From the NCBI GenBank assembly GCA_040766745.1, contig JAXGPX010000002.1, positions 62,001 through 126,000 of the forward strand: 64,000 bases of DNA. Reading direction: 5' to 3'. Position numbers and translations under genes: made by a program. Origin of the DNA: JAXGPX01 sp040766745 (GTDB lineage Bacteria > Bacillota > Sulfobacillia > Fermentithermobacillales > Fermentithermobacillaceae). The notes under the pieces were generated by a model. The model did no database searches, was not told the origin of the DNA, and worked only from the letters and a program-made list of their open reading frames with translations. Shown here piece after piece: positions 53,768 through 62,284 of this stretch; within the stretch, counting starts at the first letter, position 1, and each line of letters opens with the position of its first letter.

Positions 53768-53830
53768 GTCATGCCTTTCTGTGTGTCTCTCTACTTATGC
53801 TTTAAACATCATTGCGTCCTTTAATGTCAT

Positions 53831-54607
53831 TCATACCTTCCTGATTGCTCTTGTAGCAATGTACTGCGGAGCATATTCACGCAGGATTCCAGCGCCTTCT
53901 CTGTCACGATCCTCGTACAAGTCGGTCAAGATAAGCCCAGCTTTGAGCTGGCCTCCGATTTGCTCTTCAAGTGTATGCGAAAACTGGATACCCTCAAAAT
54001 TCTCCACCATACGCTTGTATTCATCGTCGCTTCCCTTCAGCGGATTAAACGGAAGTTTGTTGACTACTGTGAGAGGTAATGTACTATTATCATCGAATAG
54101 AAAATTCAACCCATTATCAAACCCGGCCAGCAAAACTCCACCATCTTTCAACACACGATAGCATTCGTTCCATACGTGATAAACATCCTCAATGTAGCAA
54201 TTTGATACCGGATGAAAAATAATGTCAAAGGTCGCATTCTCAAATGGCAATGTTTTCGTCATATCACCCTTGATAATGTTCATTTTGTAACCTTCACGCT
54301 CGGCAACGACTCTTTCCGCTTCAAGCTGGCGATCTGAATAATCAAACACAGTGCAATCAGCACCCAGAGCTGAAAAAACCGGCATCTGCTGACCACCACC
54401 GCTTGCAAGTCCTAATAGCTTCTTGCCTCTAAGCTCACCAAACCATTCTTTCGGAACGAATTTGCATGGTGTAAGATAAACACCCCATTCACCGGATTTT
54501 GCTTTCACGTATTTCTCATGGCTTATCGGTATCGACCACTCGCATCCATTTTCAGCCCACTTGTCCCAGGTTCTTGAGTTTACCTCCGTGTAATCTCGTT
54601 TGTTCAT
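53831..54607 (-). CDS. Class I SAM-dependent methyltransferase
   Basis: 258 residues. KKLLGLASGGGQQMPVFSALG is motif I (SAM loop), TVFDYSDRQLEAE motif II (acidic residue), FDIIFHPVSN motif IV and RVLKDGGVLLAG motif V/VI. Small-molecule type, substrate unknown; similar to Firmicute proteins annotated only as methyltransferase. ATG 54607 after GAGGT. Followed 48 bp... preceded by a SPL-type radical SAM gene on the same strand further upstream. Confidence 0.88.
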   Translation of the reverse strand: MNKRDYTEVNSRTWDKWAENGCEWSIPISHEKYVKAKSGEWGVYLTPCKFVPKEWFGELRGKKLLGLASGGGQQMPVFSALGADCTVFDYSDRQLEAERVVAEREGYKMNIIKGDMTKTLPFENATFDIIFHPVSNCYIEDVYHVWNECYRVLKDGGVLLAGFDNGLNFLFDDNSTLPLTVVNKLPFNPLKGSDDEYKRMVENFEGIQFSHTLEEQIGGQLKAGLILTDLYEDRDREGAGILREYAPQYIATRAIRKV

Positions 54608-54655
54608 TGAGTAACCTCGCTTTCGAGCACGCAGATTGTGTATGAGTACGTACCG

Positions 54656-55525
54656 TCAAAACAGACTCAGCTGTTTACGCTGCTGCTTATCTTCAAAAGT
54701 GTTCAGGTACCCAAATATCTCATCATTTCCGCAGACTATGCCGTGCTTTTTGCACTCATTGTAGAATATGTCCATCAATTTATCGCTGTTGTCGCTCACT
54801 ATCTCGTAATCATAACCGTATTTCCTTTGGTATCTTTGCTTTAGGCCTGGAAAATGCCGGTCAAGCTTGGCGTAAAAATACTCCCTGTTACCTTCCCGTA
54901 AGGTAAGCCCGATACCGAAGCAAATGATGCCGTATACTTTGGCCTTAATACAGTAATCCAAGATACCTCTCAGGTTATCCTCGGTGTCATTGATAAACGG
55001 CAATATAGGGCTGAGCCATACCACGGTTGGTATGTTATTGTCACGCATAATGCTCAGTACTTCAAACCGTCTCTTGGTTGTACATACCCCGGGCTCGATC
55101 ATTCTGCATAAGTCTTCATCATAGGTAGTGAGTGTCATCTGGACAACGCATTTAGTCTTTCGGTTAATGCTCTTCAGCAGTTCCAGATCCCGAAGAATTC
55201 GGTCCGACTTAGTCTGAATGCAAAGGCCAAAACCGTACTCCTCAATGATTTCCAGACACTTGCGTGTATGGTTGAGCTGCATCTCAATGTGTATATAAGG
55301 GTCACACATCGAACCTGTGCTTATCATACACTTCTTGCGCTTCTTTCGTAATGCCGCTTCCAACAGTTCGGCAGCGTTGCTCTTTACCTCTATATCCTCA
55401 AAGTCGTGTTCCATGCCATAACATTTGCTCCTGCTGTCGCAGTAGATACAACCGTGGGAACAGCCCCGGTACAAGTTCATTCCGTTTTTGGGTGACAAAA
55501 TGGCCTTTGCCTCTTTGTAGTGCAT
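54656..55525 (-). CDS. SPL-family radical SAM protein
   Basis: 289 residues. YRGCSHGCIYCDSRS gives the CxxxCxxC cluster motif of radical SAM enzymes; NLYRGC and CMISTGSMCDPY match the SPL (spore photoproduct lyase-like, Rv2578c-type) group. True spore photoproduct lyases have a conserved Cys further on and are longer; here the function is open. ATG 55525 has GGGAAGG upstream. Confidence 0.87.
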   Translation of the reverse strand: MHYKEAKAILSPKNGMNLYRGCSHGCIYCDSRSKCYGMEHDFEDIEVKSNAAELLEAALRKKRKKCMISTGSMCDPYIHIEMQLNHTRKCLEIIEEYGFGLCIQTKSDRILRDLELLKSINRKTKCVVQMTLTTYDEDLCRMIEPGVCTTKRRFEVLSIMRDNNIPTVVWLSPILPFINDTEDNLRGILDYCIKAKVYGIICFGIGLTLREGNREYFYAKLDRHFPGLKQRYQRKYGYDYEIVSDNSDKLMDIFYNECKKHGIVCGNDEIFGYLNTFEDKQQRKQLSLF

Positions 55526-55559
55526 GTCAACCTTCCCTGTTGGCCTTTATCATTGTCTG

Positions 55560-55743
55560 TTAATACTTCTTACTCAGATGTTGATAGATAAGGATTCCGG
55601 TGATATACATGCCTGCCGCCAATCCCCCTAAGTAAATCAACATAAACCTCGTATTGATGGTAATGAGTAAGGCCTAACATTACAAAGCACCCTATTCCTA
55701 CCAGCAAATAAGCAAATCCAACGTAAAGATTACTTTTCTTCAT
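55560..55743 (-). pseudogene. Small two/three-helix membrane protein, frameshifted
   Basis: From ATG 55743: MKKSNLYVGFAYLLVGIGCFV then a soluble, unlikely tail ending at 55570. In the +1 frame the same DNA reads TRFMLIYLGGLAAGMYITGI followed by LIYQHLSKKY and a TAA at 55560-55562, a perfect membrane helix with basic tail. The switch lies at about 55660-55690. The start codon overlaps the stop of the XRE gene (ATGA), the usual order of a regulator/membrane-protein pair. Confidence 0.65.
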
Positions 55744-55940
55744 TTCTTCGCCCCGTCCCTCCATAAAAAAATATCTCCAATGCTCATATCAAAGCATTTC
55801 GCAATGGCAAATGCCAACTGCAAGGAAAGGTTGTATTTTCCTGTTTCAATAGAACTAACCGTTTGCCTTGAAACACACCCAATCCAATTGTCAAGGTTCC
55901 TTTACAATTGGCCTTCGGGAGGATCTTGTCCATCCGCCTA
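55740..55940 (-). pseudogene. Decayed XRE-type HTH regulator
   Basis: The minus strand reads CVSRQTVSSIETGKYNLSLQ then LAFAIAKCFDMSIGDIFLWR up to a TGA at 55740-55742: the recognition helix and last helices of a 65-70 residue XRE regulator. Upstream the frame is broken within about 50 bp of the expected N-terminus (MDKILPKAN in another frame), by at least one indel. No functional regulator is made. Confidence 0.7.
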
Positions 55941-56070
55941 TTCCTGCAAGGCCTTTGGTGACTTGGCTTATCGTATATTTTTACTTTCCAACGCAACATT
56001 CTTCGGCAAATAATGCAAACTGAGCATGATAGATATTTATCATGATGGATTCTTAGGAGGCGAATGAGTC

Positions 56071-56952
56071 TTGAAAAAACTGCTTTCTCTGGCCACAGTG
56101 TTCATGCTCGTATTCTTGACTTCCGCATCTGCCCTGGCAGGTACAAATGATCACAATTCGAAAAGTCTGAAAAAGAACGCTGCAATCGTCGAGCAAATCG
56201 CAGCCGGTGATGATTATCTGGTTGGCGGGGGAGTACCCTTCGACGGCTCTACAGAATCTCAGGGCGATTTTTCCATTCAGTGGGCAAGCGGGGGAGTAGA
56301 TCACACTCATCAGTATCTAACGTCACGCGCCTTGACGATACTGAAAATCGACAAGGGTGATACGACCGCTAATCTGCTCATCAAGTATGCCGGCATCCTA
56401 TTGGCCAATTCCGACTGGCCCGACAGTTATGAAAACGACCTTGGTCTCTATCTCGGCCACTTCTATAATCCAGATACAGGAAGAACCCTGTTTCGTGTTT
56501 CCAAGCCTACCGCCATGACCCGGTTTTTAGAACATACACAGAAGGCAGCAGCATACTACGCAAAGAACAAGAACGCCTCCATGCAGGAACTTGGCCGTGC
56601 TCTGCATTACCTGGCAGATATCAATACTCCACACCATGCCGCCCTATTGACAGCATTGAACTCTAATCACGCCACTTTCGAGAAATTCGTTGACTCAACT
56701 CGCCTCGACTATTCTGTATACACAACAGACAAGTACAGTGTAGCTAGTACAGATGCAACAAGAGACCTAAAGGGGTATTCTCGGGAAATCTTCAACTTGT
56801 CTGCAAGGCATGCCCTGGAGTATAAAACTCAAGCGACCTCTACCTCCGTTGAGAGTATGCAGATTGCCGCCAAAAACACTATGGAGTATTCCCAGGAGAT
56901 TATGGCTGCATTTCTTTTCAACTTCCTAAGAGCGGTCAAGGCTGTGAGATAA
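56071..56952 (+). CDS. Secreted zinc-dependent phospholipase C-like protein
   Basis: 293 residues. Signal peptide MKKLLSLATVFMLVFLTSAS with a cleavage site near ALA-GT (about 24). Zinc-binding His and Asp of the family: GVDHTHQYLTSRAL, NSDWPDSYENDLGLYLGHFY (aspartate and His) and LGRALHYLADINTPHHAAL with FEKFVD. TTG 56071 has AGGAGG ten bases upstream; the ATG at 56064 is out of frame. Degrades phospholipids outside the cell. A signal-less relative lies at 6024. Confidence 0.83.
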   Translation: MKKLLSLATVFMLVFLTSASALAGTNDHNSKSLKKNAAIVEQIAAGDDYLVGGGVPFDGSTESQGDFSIQWASGGVDHTHQYLTSRALTILKIDKGDTTANLLIKYAGILLANSDWPDSYENDLGLYLGHFYNPDTGRTLFRVSKPTAMTRFLEHTQKAAAYYAKNKNASMQELGRALHYLADINTPHHAALLTALNSNHATFEKFVDSTRLDYSVYTTDKYSVASTDATRDLKGYSREIFNLSARHALEYKTQATSTSVESMQIAAKNTMEYSQEIMAAFLFNFLRAVKAVR

Positions 56953-57012
56953 AGGTGCATATCTATTTCCCAGCACCAAGTCTCTTTCTAACAATCTAGT
57001 CTCGTATGAAAG

Positions 57013-57060
57013 ACCCAGGAAATTCAGGATCATCTCTAGTTTCCTGGGTTCTTGTTTTCC
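57013..57060 (+). terminator. Terminator after the secreted phospholipase-like gene
   Basis: ACCCAGGAAA at 57013-57022 pairs with TTTCCTGGGT at 57040-57049, followed by TCTTGTTTTCC. Confidence 0.8.
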
Positions 57061-57103
57061 CTCGCGGAAATCCGACGCACCAACGGCAGATGCTTCTATC
57101 CGC

Positions 57104-58000
57104 CTATTTTGCTCTCCATATAGTAGAGGTAGAAAATGGGCGTAAGCCAATACTGTAATAAAACTGTTGCGAAGAACCTACCAAAGCCTTCTTTGCTCCA
57201 AGTTCTCCAACGCGGCGAATACCCTCTAGGACAGCAGCCTTTCCCAATCCCATTCTGCGGTAATCCGGATCAGTTGCTACTGGTTCAATTACTGCGTAAC
57301 CTGCTTTTGGAGCGTACCACATTCCACAGTAAGAGACGAAGTTCCCATCTGGCCCAACGACAGCTACCTTCAAACCCAAGTCCACATTTGGCCGGATCAT
57401 CTCTTCTTCAAGCAGCTGCTTCTTCTCTTCAGAAAATCGGAATTCCCCTTCACCGTTTAACTCATGGTTAAATCCCTTCCATAACACCCGCCCATATTGA
57501 TATAAGTCATAAGTTTCCTTCATAGTGGTAATGTAAAATCCTTCCGGCAAATCATATGAAGTAGAAGTCTCATCCAGATAGAAAATCGCATCATTTTCTT
57601 TCTCGGTCGTGGCTACAAAACCAAGTTTTGCTGCGATATTCTGGAATTTGGAATCAGTGTCAGCAATAACGACACCGAGTTTGCCATCCTTATCAAGATT
57701 ATCTTTCGCATACAGCAACATCTTTCTTTTAAGACAGACGTATTCTGGGAAGGCCAAGCAAAAGGCATTGCCGAGCTCACCATCAAAGGTTGCTATTCCA
57801 ACAATCTCGCCTCTATCTTCCCATACGCCGATTCTGCCTATTGCAGACTTATCCAGGTAAGTATGAGTTATCATCCAATCCCATCGGGCATATGTAAATT
57901 CTGCATACCCTAATCTAACAAAGAATTCCCTGACTCTATGATAATCCTCTGTGATGCCTGCTTGCTTTGTATAGCGTCTGAATTGTGTTGTCATAAGCAT
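57104..58000 (-). CDS. GNAT-family acetyltransferase
   Basis: About 298 residues from ATG 58000 (GAGGG upstream; ATG 57994 is an equal choice). Two GNAT-like halves; the C-terminal one has the acetyl-CoA loop DYRRMGLGKAAVLEGIRR and the N-terminal half is a degenerate copy (GVVIADTDSKFQNIAAKLGF). Substrate unknown. Ends 24 bp after... it follows the TetR gene (58025) in one unit, so it is likely controlled by that repressor. Confidence 0.87.
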   Translation of the reverse strand: MLMTTQFRRYTKQAGITEDYHRVREFFVRLGYAEFTYARWDWMITHTYLDKSAIGRIGVWEDRGEIVGIATFDGELGNAFCLAFPEYVCLKRKMLLYAKDNLDKDGKLGVVIADTDSKFQNIAAKLGFVATTEKENDAIFYLDETSTSYDLPEGFYITTMKETYDLYQYGRVLWKGFNHELNGEGEFRFSEEKKQLLEEEMIRPNVDLGLKVAVVGPDGNFVSYCGMWYAPKAGYAVIEPVATDPDYRRMGLGKAAVLEGIRRVGELGAKKALVGSSQQFYYSIGLRPFSTSTIWRAK

Positions 58001-58024
58001 ATCGCCCTCTTGCAATATATGGAC

Positions 58025-58576
58025 TTACCGGAGAACTGTTGAAATCTCTTCGCGAATCTCTTCTTTAGGCAAAAACCGATCCTTAACAATAATAGTTACT
58101 ATTAAGGTTTCGAGCAGGTGTATCAATGTTCGCACAACTACGATATCGTTATCTACATCCTTCAAATGTGGCCTTACTATCTGATAATGTCGTTCCACTA
58201 TTGTTCTTTCCCAATTATCCATAATCTCATTGAGTTCATCGTCACCATCAAAAGATAGAAAGACTTTTATCCCAAGACGGTAAACCTTCTTATCGTAGCT
58301 GCTCAGATTATTTAGCTCATAAACGAACTCAGTGTAAAAATCTACGATGTTATCTATCTTTAGCTTCGCTGCCTGCTTTTTCAGCAGATCAAAGAAATCC
58401 TTTTTGATTATTTCATCGAACAATTCCTTCTTACTGGTGAAATAGTAGTAAATCATTGGCAAGGAACAGTTAACGTCCCTTGCCACATTCCGGATAGTTG
58501 TTCCGTAGTAACCATTATTGTCGAAATGATCTACCGCTACTTCTTTGATCCTTGCCCTTAGATTCTTATCGGACAT
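58025..58576 (-). CDS. TetR-family transcriptional repressor
   Basis: 183 residues from ATG 58576 (GGGGAGAG upstream). HTH at about 9-55: IKEVAVDHFDNNGYYGTTIR then VARDVNCSLPMIYYYFTSKK, the classical TetR recognition helix. C-terminal ligand domain is all-helical. A perfect inverted repeat overlaps the expected transcription start, suggesting autoregulation. The acetyltransferase gene follows 24 bp later in the same direction. Confidence 0.92.
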   Translation of the reverse strand: MSDKNLRARIKEVAVDHFDNNGYYGTTIRNVARDVNCSLPMIYYYFTSKKELFDEIIKKDFFDLLKKQAAKLKIDNIVDFYTEFVYELNNLSSYDKKVYRLGIKVFLSFDGDDELNEIMDNWERTIVERHYQIVRPHLKDVDNDIVVVRTLIHLLETLIVTIIVKDRFLPKEEIREEISTVLR

Positions 58577-58596
58577 GTTGGGTACTCTCCCCTGTT

Positions 58597-58639
58597 TAAC
58601 GTTCGTTAGAATTATAGTATCCAAGCTTCAATATTGCAA
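58597..58639 (-). promoter_or_regulatory. tetR promoter with operator
   Basis: On the minus strand: TTGCAA (58634-58639), 17 bp, TATAAT (58611-58616), then the inverted repeat TAACG-TT-CGTTA (58597-58608 on the plus strand) covering the start point. Strong box match and spacing; the operator is placed where a bound TetR blocks initiation. Confidence 0.75.
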
Positions 58640-58731
58640 TAGACTTCGACAACAAGATATACAGCTGTAAATTAATTAAAGAGAGCATTGGAAGCTTAAG
58701 GAAAGGTGTTGGCTTCTCTACGATGTGTATT

Positions 58732-59094
58732 CTAACCCCTGACCTTCTGCAATATCTTAACGACCTCATCAGTTTTGAGAACCTTTCCATAAGACACCAC
58801 TCGCCCATCCACTACAAGGGCGGGCGTGGTCATTACACCATAGGCTGCGATTTTTGAAAAATCAGTAACATGGTCGATTGTTGTATCCATACCGAGCTGT
58901 TCCAGCGCAACTTTTGTTGCCGCTGCAAGCTGATTGCACTTAGTGCAGCCGCTCCCTAACACTTTGACGCTTGAGCCCTCGGTTTTAGCGTTCTCCGCCT
59001 TAGCCATGCTTGCGGCATCGCAGTTGCCTTCGCAGCAGCAGGAGGCCTTTTCTTCTTTTCTATTTTTCTTTCCGAACAATGGCAAAATGAGCAT
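58732..59094 (-). CDS. Thioredoxin-like small redox protein (MTH895/TM0996 type) of an ars operon
   Basis: 120 residues. N-terminal segment with CCCEGNCD, then a thioredoxin fold with VLGSGCTKCNQLAAA (active-site CxxC), GVMTTPALVVDG (cis-Pro loop). This redox-active disulfide protein type occurs with UPF0718/ArsP permeases. The extra Cys cluster at about 19-26 may bind metal. ATG 59094 with GGGAG upstream. Last gene after arsR, permease and the tiny Cys peptide. Confidence 0.85.
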   Translation of the reverse strand: MLILPLFGKKNRKEEKASCCCEGNCDAASMAKAENAKTEGSSVKVLGSGCTKCNQLAAATKVALEQLGMDTTIDHVTDFSKIAAYGVMTTPALVVDGRVVSYGKVLKTDEVVKILQKVRG

Positions 59095-59164
59095 CTCCCT
59101 TTCAGTTATATTAGAATCCTATCTAGGTCCCGGCAATGGCCTCAAGCATGGCATATTCTTTAGT

Positions 59165-59215
59165 TCATCCACAACAGCTACCCCCTCCGCAGCAGGGATA
59201 CCATCTATCTGCCAC
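59165..59215 (-). CDS. Candidate 16-residue double-CC peptide
   Basis: GTG 59215 with AGGAGGG seven bases upstream encodes MADRWYPCCGGGSCCG and stops at TGA 59165-59167, in the gap between the permease stop (59228) and the thioredoxin-like gene. The strong ribosome site, which starts inside the permease stop region, and the symmetric CC-GGGS-CC motif suggest a real metal-binding peptide, but so short an ORF can arise by chance. Confidence 0.5.
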   Translation of the reverse strand: MADRWYPCCGGGSCCG

Positions 59216-59227
59216 GGAAATTCCCTC

Positions 59228-60241
59228 CTATCCTATGAGCGGTTGCAGAGCGTTAAATAAATAACCGACCAGTATAATGCCCAAGGTGCATAGTCCAATA
59301 AACAATGCCAACAGCTTTGGCTTTACAGCCTTGCGGAGCATAATCATTGATGGCAGGGACAGCGTGGTGACCCCCATCATCAAAGACAGTACCGTCCCCA
59401 ACTGCGCACCTTTAAAGAGCAGCGCTTCTGCAATAGGAATAGTACCAAAGATGTCAGCATACATCGGTACACCTACCAGTGTCGCCAATATCACGCCGAA
59501 GGGGTTGTTACTTCCAAGTAGGGATACCACCCATTCTTCGGGAATCCAGTTATGAATGATCGCCCCAATACCAACACCGATAAGGATATATGGGAAAACC
59601 TTCTTAAAAGTTGAGAGCGTTTGGTCTTTTGCATAAATCAGCCGGTCTTCTTTCGTCAGATCCGGAGACTCAATATCAACACTGCCGGCTATCAGGATAA
59701 AACTTTCAACATACTTTTCCATGTGCATTTTCTCTATGACAATACCGCCGATCACGGCGATTATAAGTCCGAATACCACATACAAAACAGCAACCTTCGT
59801 TCCAAATATGCTCATCAACAAGACAAGAGAGCCGAGATCTACCATTGGAGAAGAAATGAGGAATGAAAAAGTTACTCCGAGCGGTAACCCTGCAGATGTA
59901 AAGCCTATAAATAAGGGTATGGATGAGCAGGAACAGAACGGAGTTACCGTTCCAAGCAGGGCTGCAACAGAGTTGGCCCCGATACCATGGAATCGTCCTA
60001 GTATCTTCTTACTACGCTCAGGCGGGAAATAGCTCTGGATATAGCTTATTATGAAGATCAAGAAGCATAGCAAGACTGTAATTTTTGTAACGTCATAAAT
60101 GAAGAACTGAATGCTCCCAATCCAACGATTGGCAGTATCCAGCCCAAAGGCCGACAAAACGCTTCCAATCAAATCATTTAGCCATTTCATACCAAGAATT
60201 TGGTTTTGGACAAAATCCCAAATCGTTTTTAACAGCTGCAT
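59228..60241 (-). CDS. UPF0718/ArsP-type permease
   Basis: 337 residues from ATG 60241 (GAGG nine bases upstream). Eight to ten helices in two halves: SVAALLGTVTPFCSCSSIPL with the conserved Cys of the family, and GVPMYADIFGTIPIAEALL in the second half. ArsP members export methylated trivalent arsenicals; other UPF0718 members have other cargo. The ArsR-type gene upstream and redox protein downstream support a metalloid role. Confidence 0.87.
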   Translation of the reverse strand: MQLLKTIWDFVQNQILGMKWLNDLIGSVLSAFGLDTANRWIGSIQFFIYDVTKITVLLCFLIFIISYIQSYFPPERSKKILGRFHGIGANSVAALLGTVTPFCSCSSIPLFIGFTSAGLPLGVTFSFLISSPMVDLGSLVLLMSIFGTKVAVLYVVFGLIIAVIGGIVIEKMHMEKYVESFILIAGSVDIESPDLTKEDRLIYAKDQTLSTFKKVFPYILIGVGIGAIIHNWIPEEWVVSLLGSNNPFGVILATLVGVPMYADIFGTIPIAEALLFKGAQLGTVLSLMMGVTTLSLPSMIMLRKAVKPKLLALFIGLCTLGIILVGYLFNALQPLIG

Positions 60242-60282
60242 CCCCTGAAACCTCACTAAAAACTTGATGTGTTCTGCTGATA

Positions 60283-60307
60283 AAAAGCCCTCGCCCGGAA
60301 GGCTTTT
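60283..60307 (-). terminator. Hairpin between the arsR-type and permease genes
   Basis: On the minus strand AAAAGCC-TTCCGGGCGAG-GGCTTTT followed by TATC: a 7-bp stem with T-run inside the 67-bp gap. It may partly end transcription after arsR, lowering permease expression, or be an RNA stabiliser. Confidence 0.55.
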
Positions 60308-60308
60308 G

Positions 60309-60620
60309 TCATTTGCAGTAATTGTTTTCTTCGACCACTCTGTTTGGTATCGTGAGCTCCTTCAGCAAATTTCCGGCATAAGCACTGCCTTTCTCGCTGA
60401 TTCGGTAGTGCGTCCATTTGCCTTCCTGTCTACTGTCTACGATACCTGATTCACATAGTATCTTCATGTGATATGACAACGAGGACTGTGCCATATCAAG
60501 TTGTTCAACTAAAACACACGCACACTTTTCACCGCCACGCAGCAACTCAAGTATCCGAAGACGTTTCTCATCACAGAAGGCTTTGAACACTCTCGTATGT
60601 TCCTCATATATCGAGGCCAA
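60309..60620 (-). CDS. arsR: ArsR/SmtB-family repressor
   Basis: 103 residues. Winged helix with KAFCDEKRLRILELLRGGEK and recognition helix LDMAQSSLSYHMKILCESG. CACVL at about residue 33 puts two Cys at the metal site of the alpha-3 helix, as in arsenite-sensing ArsR, plus C in the N-terminal helix and C-terminal YCK. Releases DNA on metalloid binding. CATATC/GATATG inverted repeat (60631-60652, 10-base spacer) just upstream is the likely operator. Confidence 0.92.
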   Translation of the reverse strand: MASIYEEHTRVFKAFCDEKRLRILELLRGGEKCACVLVEQLDMAQSSLSYHMKILCESGIVDSRQEGKWTHYRISEKGSAYAGNLLKELTIPNRVVEENNYCK

Positions 60621-60630
60621 GTCATCACCT

Positions 60631-60652
60631 CATATCAACACTCTTCGATATG
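60631..60652. promoter_or_regulatory. Candidate ArsR operator
   Basis: CATATC (60631-60636) and GATATG (60647-60652), perfect 6-bp arms, 10-base spacer, immediately upstream of the arsR-type gene. Confidence 0.55.
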
Positions 60653-60868
60653 TTTTAGTGTATGCTTCAAATCAAATTTCGTCAATGTGAATTTGAGCTG
60701 CCGTTTTTGAACCCTGCTTGCGCATCTCGATTGGAAATCGACATTTGCAGGTAAATTCGTGCATGAAAAAGAAATCACCCGCAAGCATCTCAAAATTGGT
60801 TGAGGGTGAATTAACAGAAGAAGCAGCTTTTCGGGAATCCGGATAGTTCGGGAAGAGGGAAGGTATGA

Positions 60869-62284
60869 ATGGGCAATTCGCTTATTGGGAAGAAAATGAG
60901 TTTCTCGGACTTCATCAAACTTTGTGAAAACGATAATGATGTAAACTTAACACACTTCATGGTGGTCACAAGTAATAGAATTCTATGTGAGTACTGCATG
61001 CCTCCATATGAAATGGATAGCTTAAAATTGCTTTTTTCTATAACGAAGTCTTTTACTTCACTTGCTATTGGCATTGCATACGATATGCAGTTGTTGTCAT
61101 TAACTGACCGTGTCATGGATTTCTTCCCTGATGAATCACCTCCTACTCCTTGCTCAAATTTACAAGGGATTCAGATACAGCATTTGCTGACAATGTCAAG
61201 CGGGATTCACGCTAATACCTATGACTTGCTGTTCCCTCAGGATAACTGGATTAAGGCGTTTTTGGCACAGGACTTTCCCCATGAACCTGGAGAATTCTAT
61301 CGATACAGTACACATGCCTCTCATATGCTGTCTGCAATCATAACCAAAGTTACAGGACTCTCTCTAGAAGAGTTTTTGAATAAATATTTGTTCCATCTCA
61401 TGGATATTTATGAAGCACAATGGGAATTGTCGCCAGAGGGCTTAACAGCTGGGGGTATGGGATTGAGTCTTTTCCCTTATTCATTAGCTAAGATTGCTCA
61501 AATGTTATTGAACAACGGCCTGTACAATGGCATACAGTTGATTTCTTCGGAATATCTAGGCATGGCGACTGTTCCACAGATCATTAAGCAAGATGAGATT
61601 AATTGCAGCACCAGACACTTCAGCGGAACGGAATATGGTTACCAAATTCATATTGGTAAACATGGATATTTTAGGTTTGCCGGAGCATTTGGACAACTAT
61701 GTCTGGTTTGTCCGGATAAAAACATTGCGTTTGTTGCCTTCTCGCAATGTTCAAAGATGGAACGGTTGCTTTCTATGATATACCAGTTCTTCATCGATAA
61801 TACTGTATCAACGGCGATGAAAAGTTACACACCCCCAACTCCCCAACATTCTACTATGGCTGTATATTTACCAAATGCAATATATGAAATGGAAAGAAAT
61901 AGCCTGGGCATAAAATTTCTAGAGCTCTCCTCAGATAATCATATGAAAATTATCACGGTAAACAGCAGAGAAGATATAATATATTTTGATTTTGGGGCAT
62001 TAACAACAGGAAAAGCATATTTCGTCAAGGATTTACAGGAACATTTACAGAAATATGTTTGCTGTATATGCCGTGCGGAGGAAAACCTACTTGAACTTTG
62101 CGTTTACTACATTGAAACCCCATATGTAGTAAAGTATTTATTAGAATTTGAGGGTGATACTTTACAATTGGAATTTTCAATCAACGTAAGCCTTAAACTA
62201 AAGGACTTCTCAGTTAAAGGAGTTCCTCATACGCAGGGTTCAAAAATCAGCCGAGCAAAGGCGGTGACAATATCCAGGATATAA
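60869..62284 (+). CDS. Beta-lactamase-family serine hydrolase
   Basis: 471 residues without a signal peptide. SITKSF (about residue 58-63) is the S-x-x-K nucleophile motif, YSTHAS is the Tyr motif of the S12/class C type. A large C-terminal domain of about 150 residues (TIDNTVST onward) is lipocalin- or lid-like. Hydrolyses esters or D-amino peptides rather than necessarily beta-lactams. ATG 60869 (ATG 60865 is out of frame) behind GAGGGAAGG. Sequence is AT-rich against the first half of the window. Confidence 0.8.
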   Translation: MGNSLIGKKMSFSDFIKLCENDNDVNLTHFMVVTSNRILCEYCMPPYEMDSLKLLFSITKSFTSLAIGIAYDMQLLSLTDRVMDFFPDESPPTPCSNLQGIQIQHLLTMSSGIHANTYDLLFPQDNWIKAFLAQDFPHEPGEFYRYSTHASHMLSAIITKVTGLSLEEFLNKYLFHLMDIYEAQWELSPEGLTAGGMGLSLFPYSLAKIAQMLLNNGLYNGIQLISSEYLGMATVPQIIKQDEINCSTRHFSGTEYGYQIHIGKHGYFRFAGAFGQLCLVCPDKNIAFVAFSQCSKMERLLSMIYQFFIDNTVSTAMKSYTPPTPQHSTMAVYLPNAIYEMERNSLGIKFLELSSDNHMKIITVNSREDIIYFDFGALTTGKAYFVKDLQEHLQKYVCCICRAEENLLELCVYYIETPYVVKYLLEFEGDTLQLEFSINVSLKLKDFSVKGVPHTQGSKISRAKAVTISRI

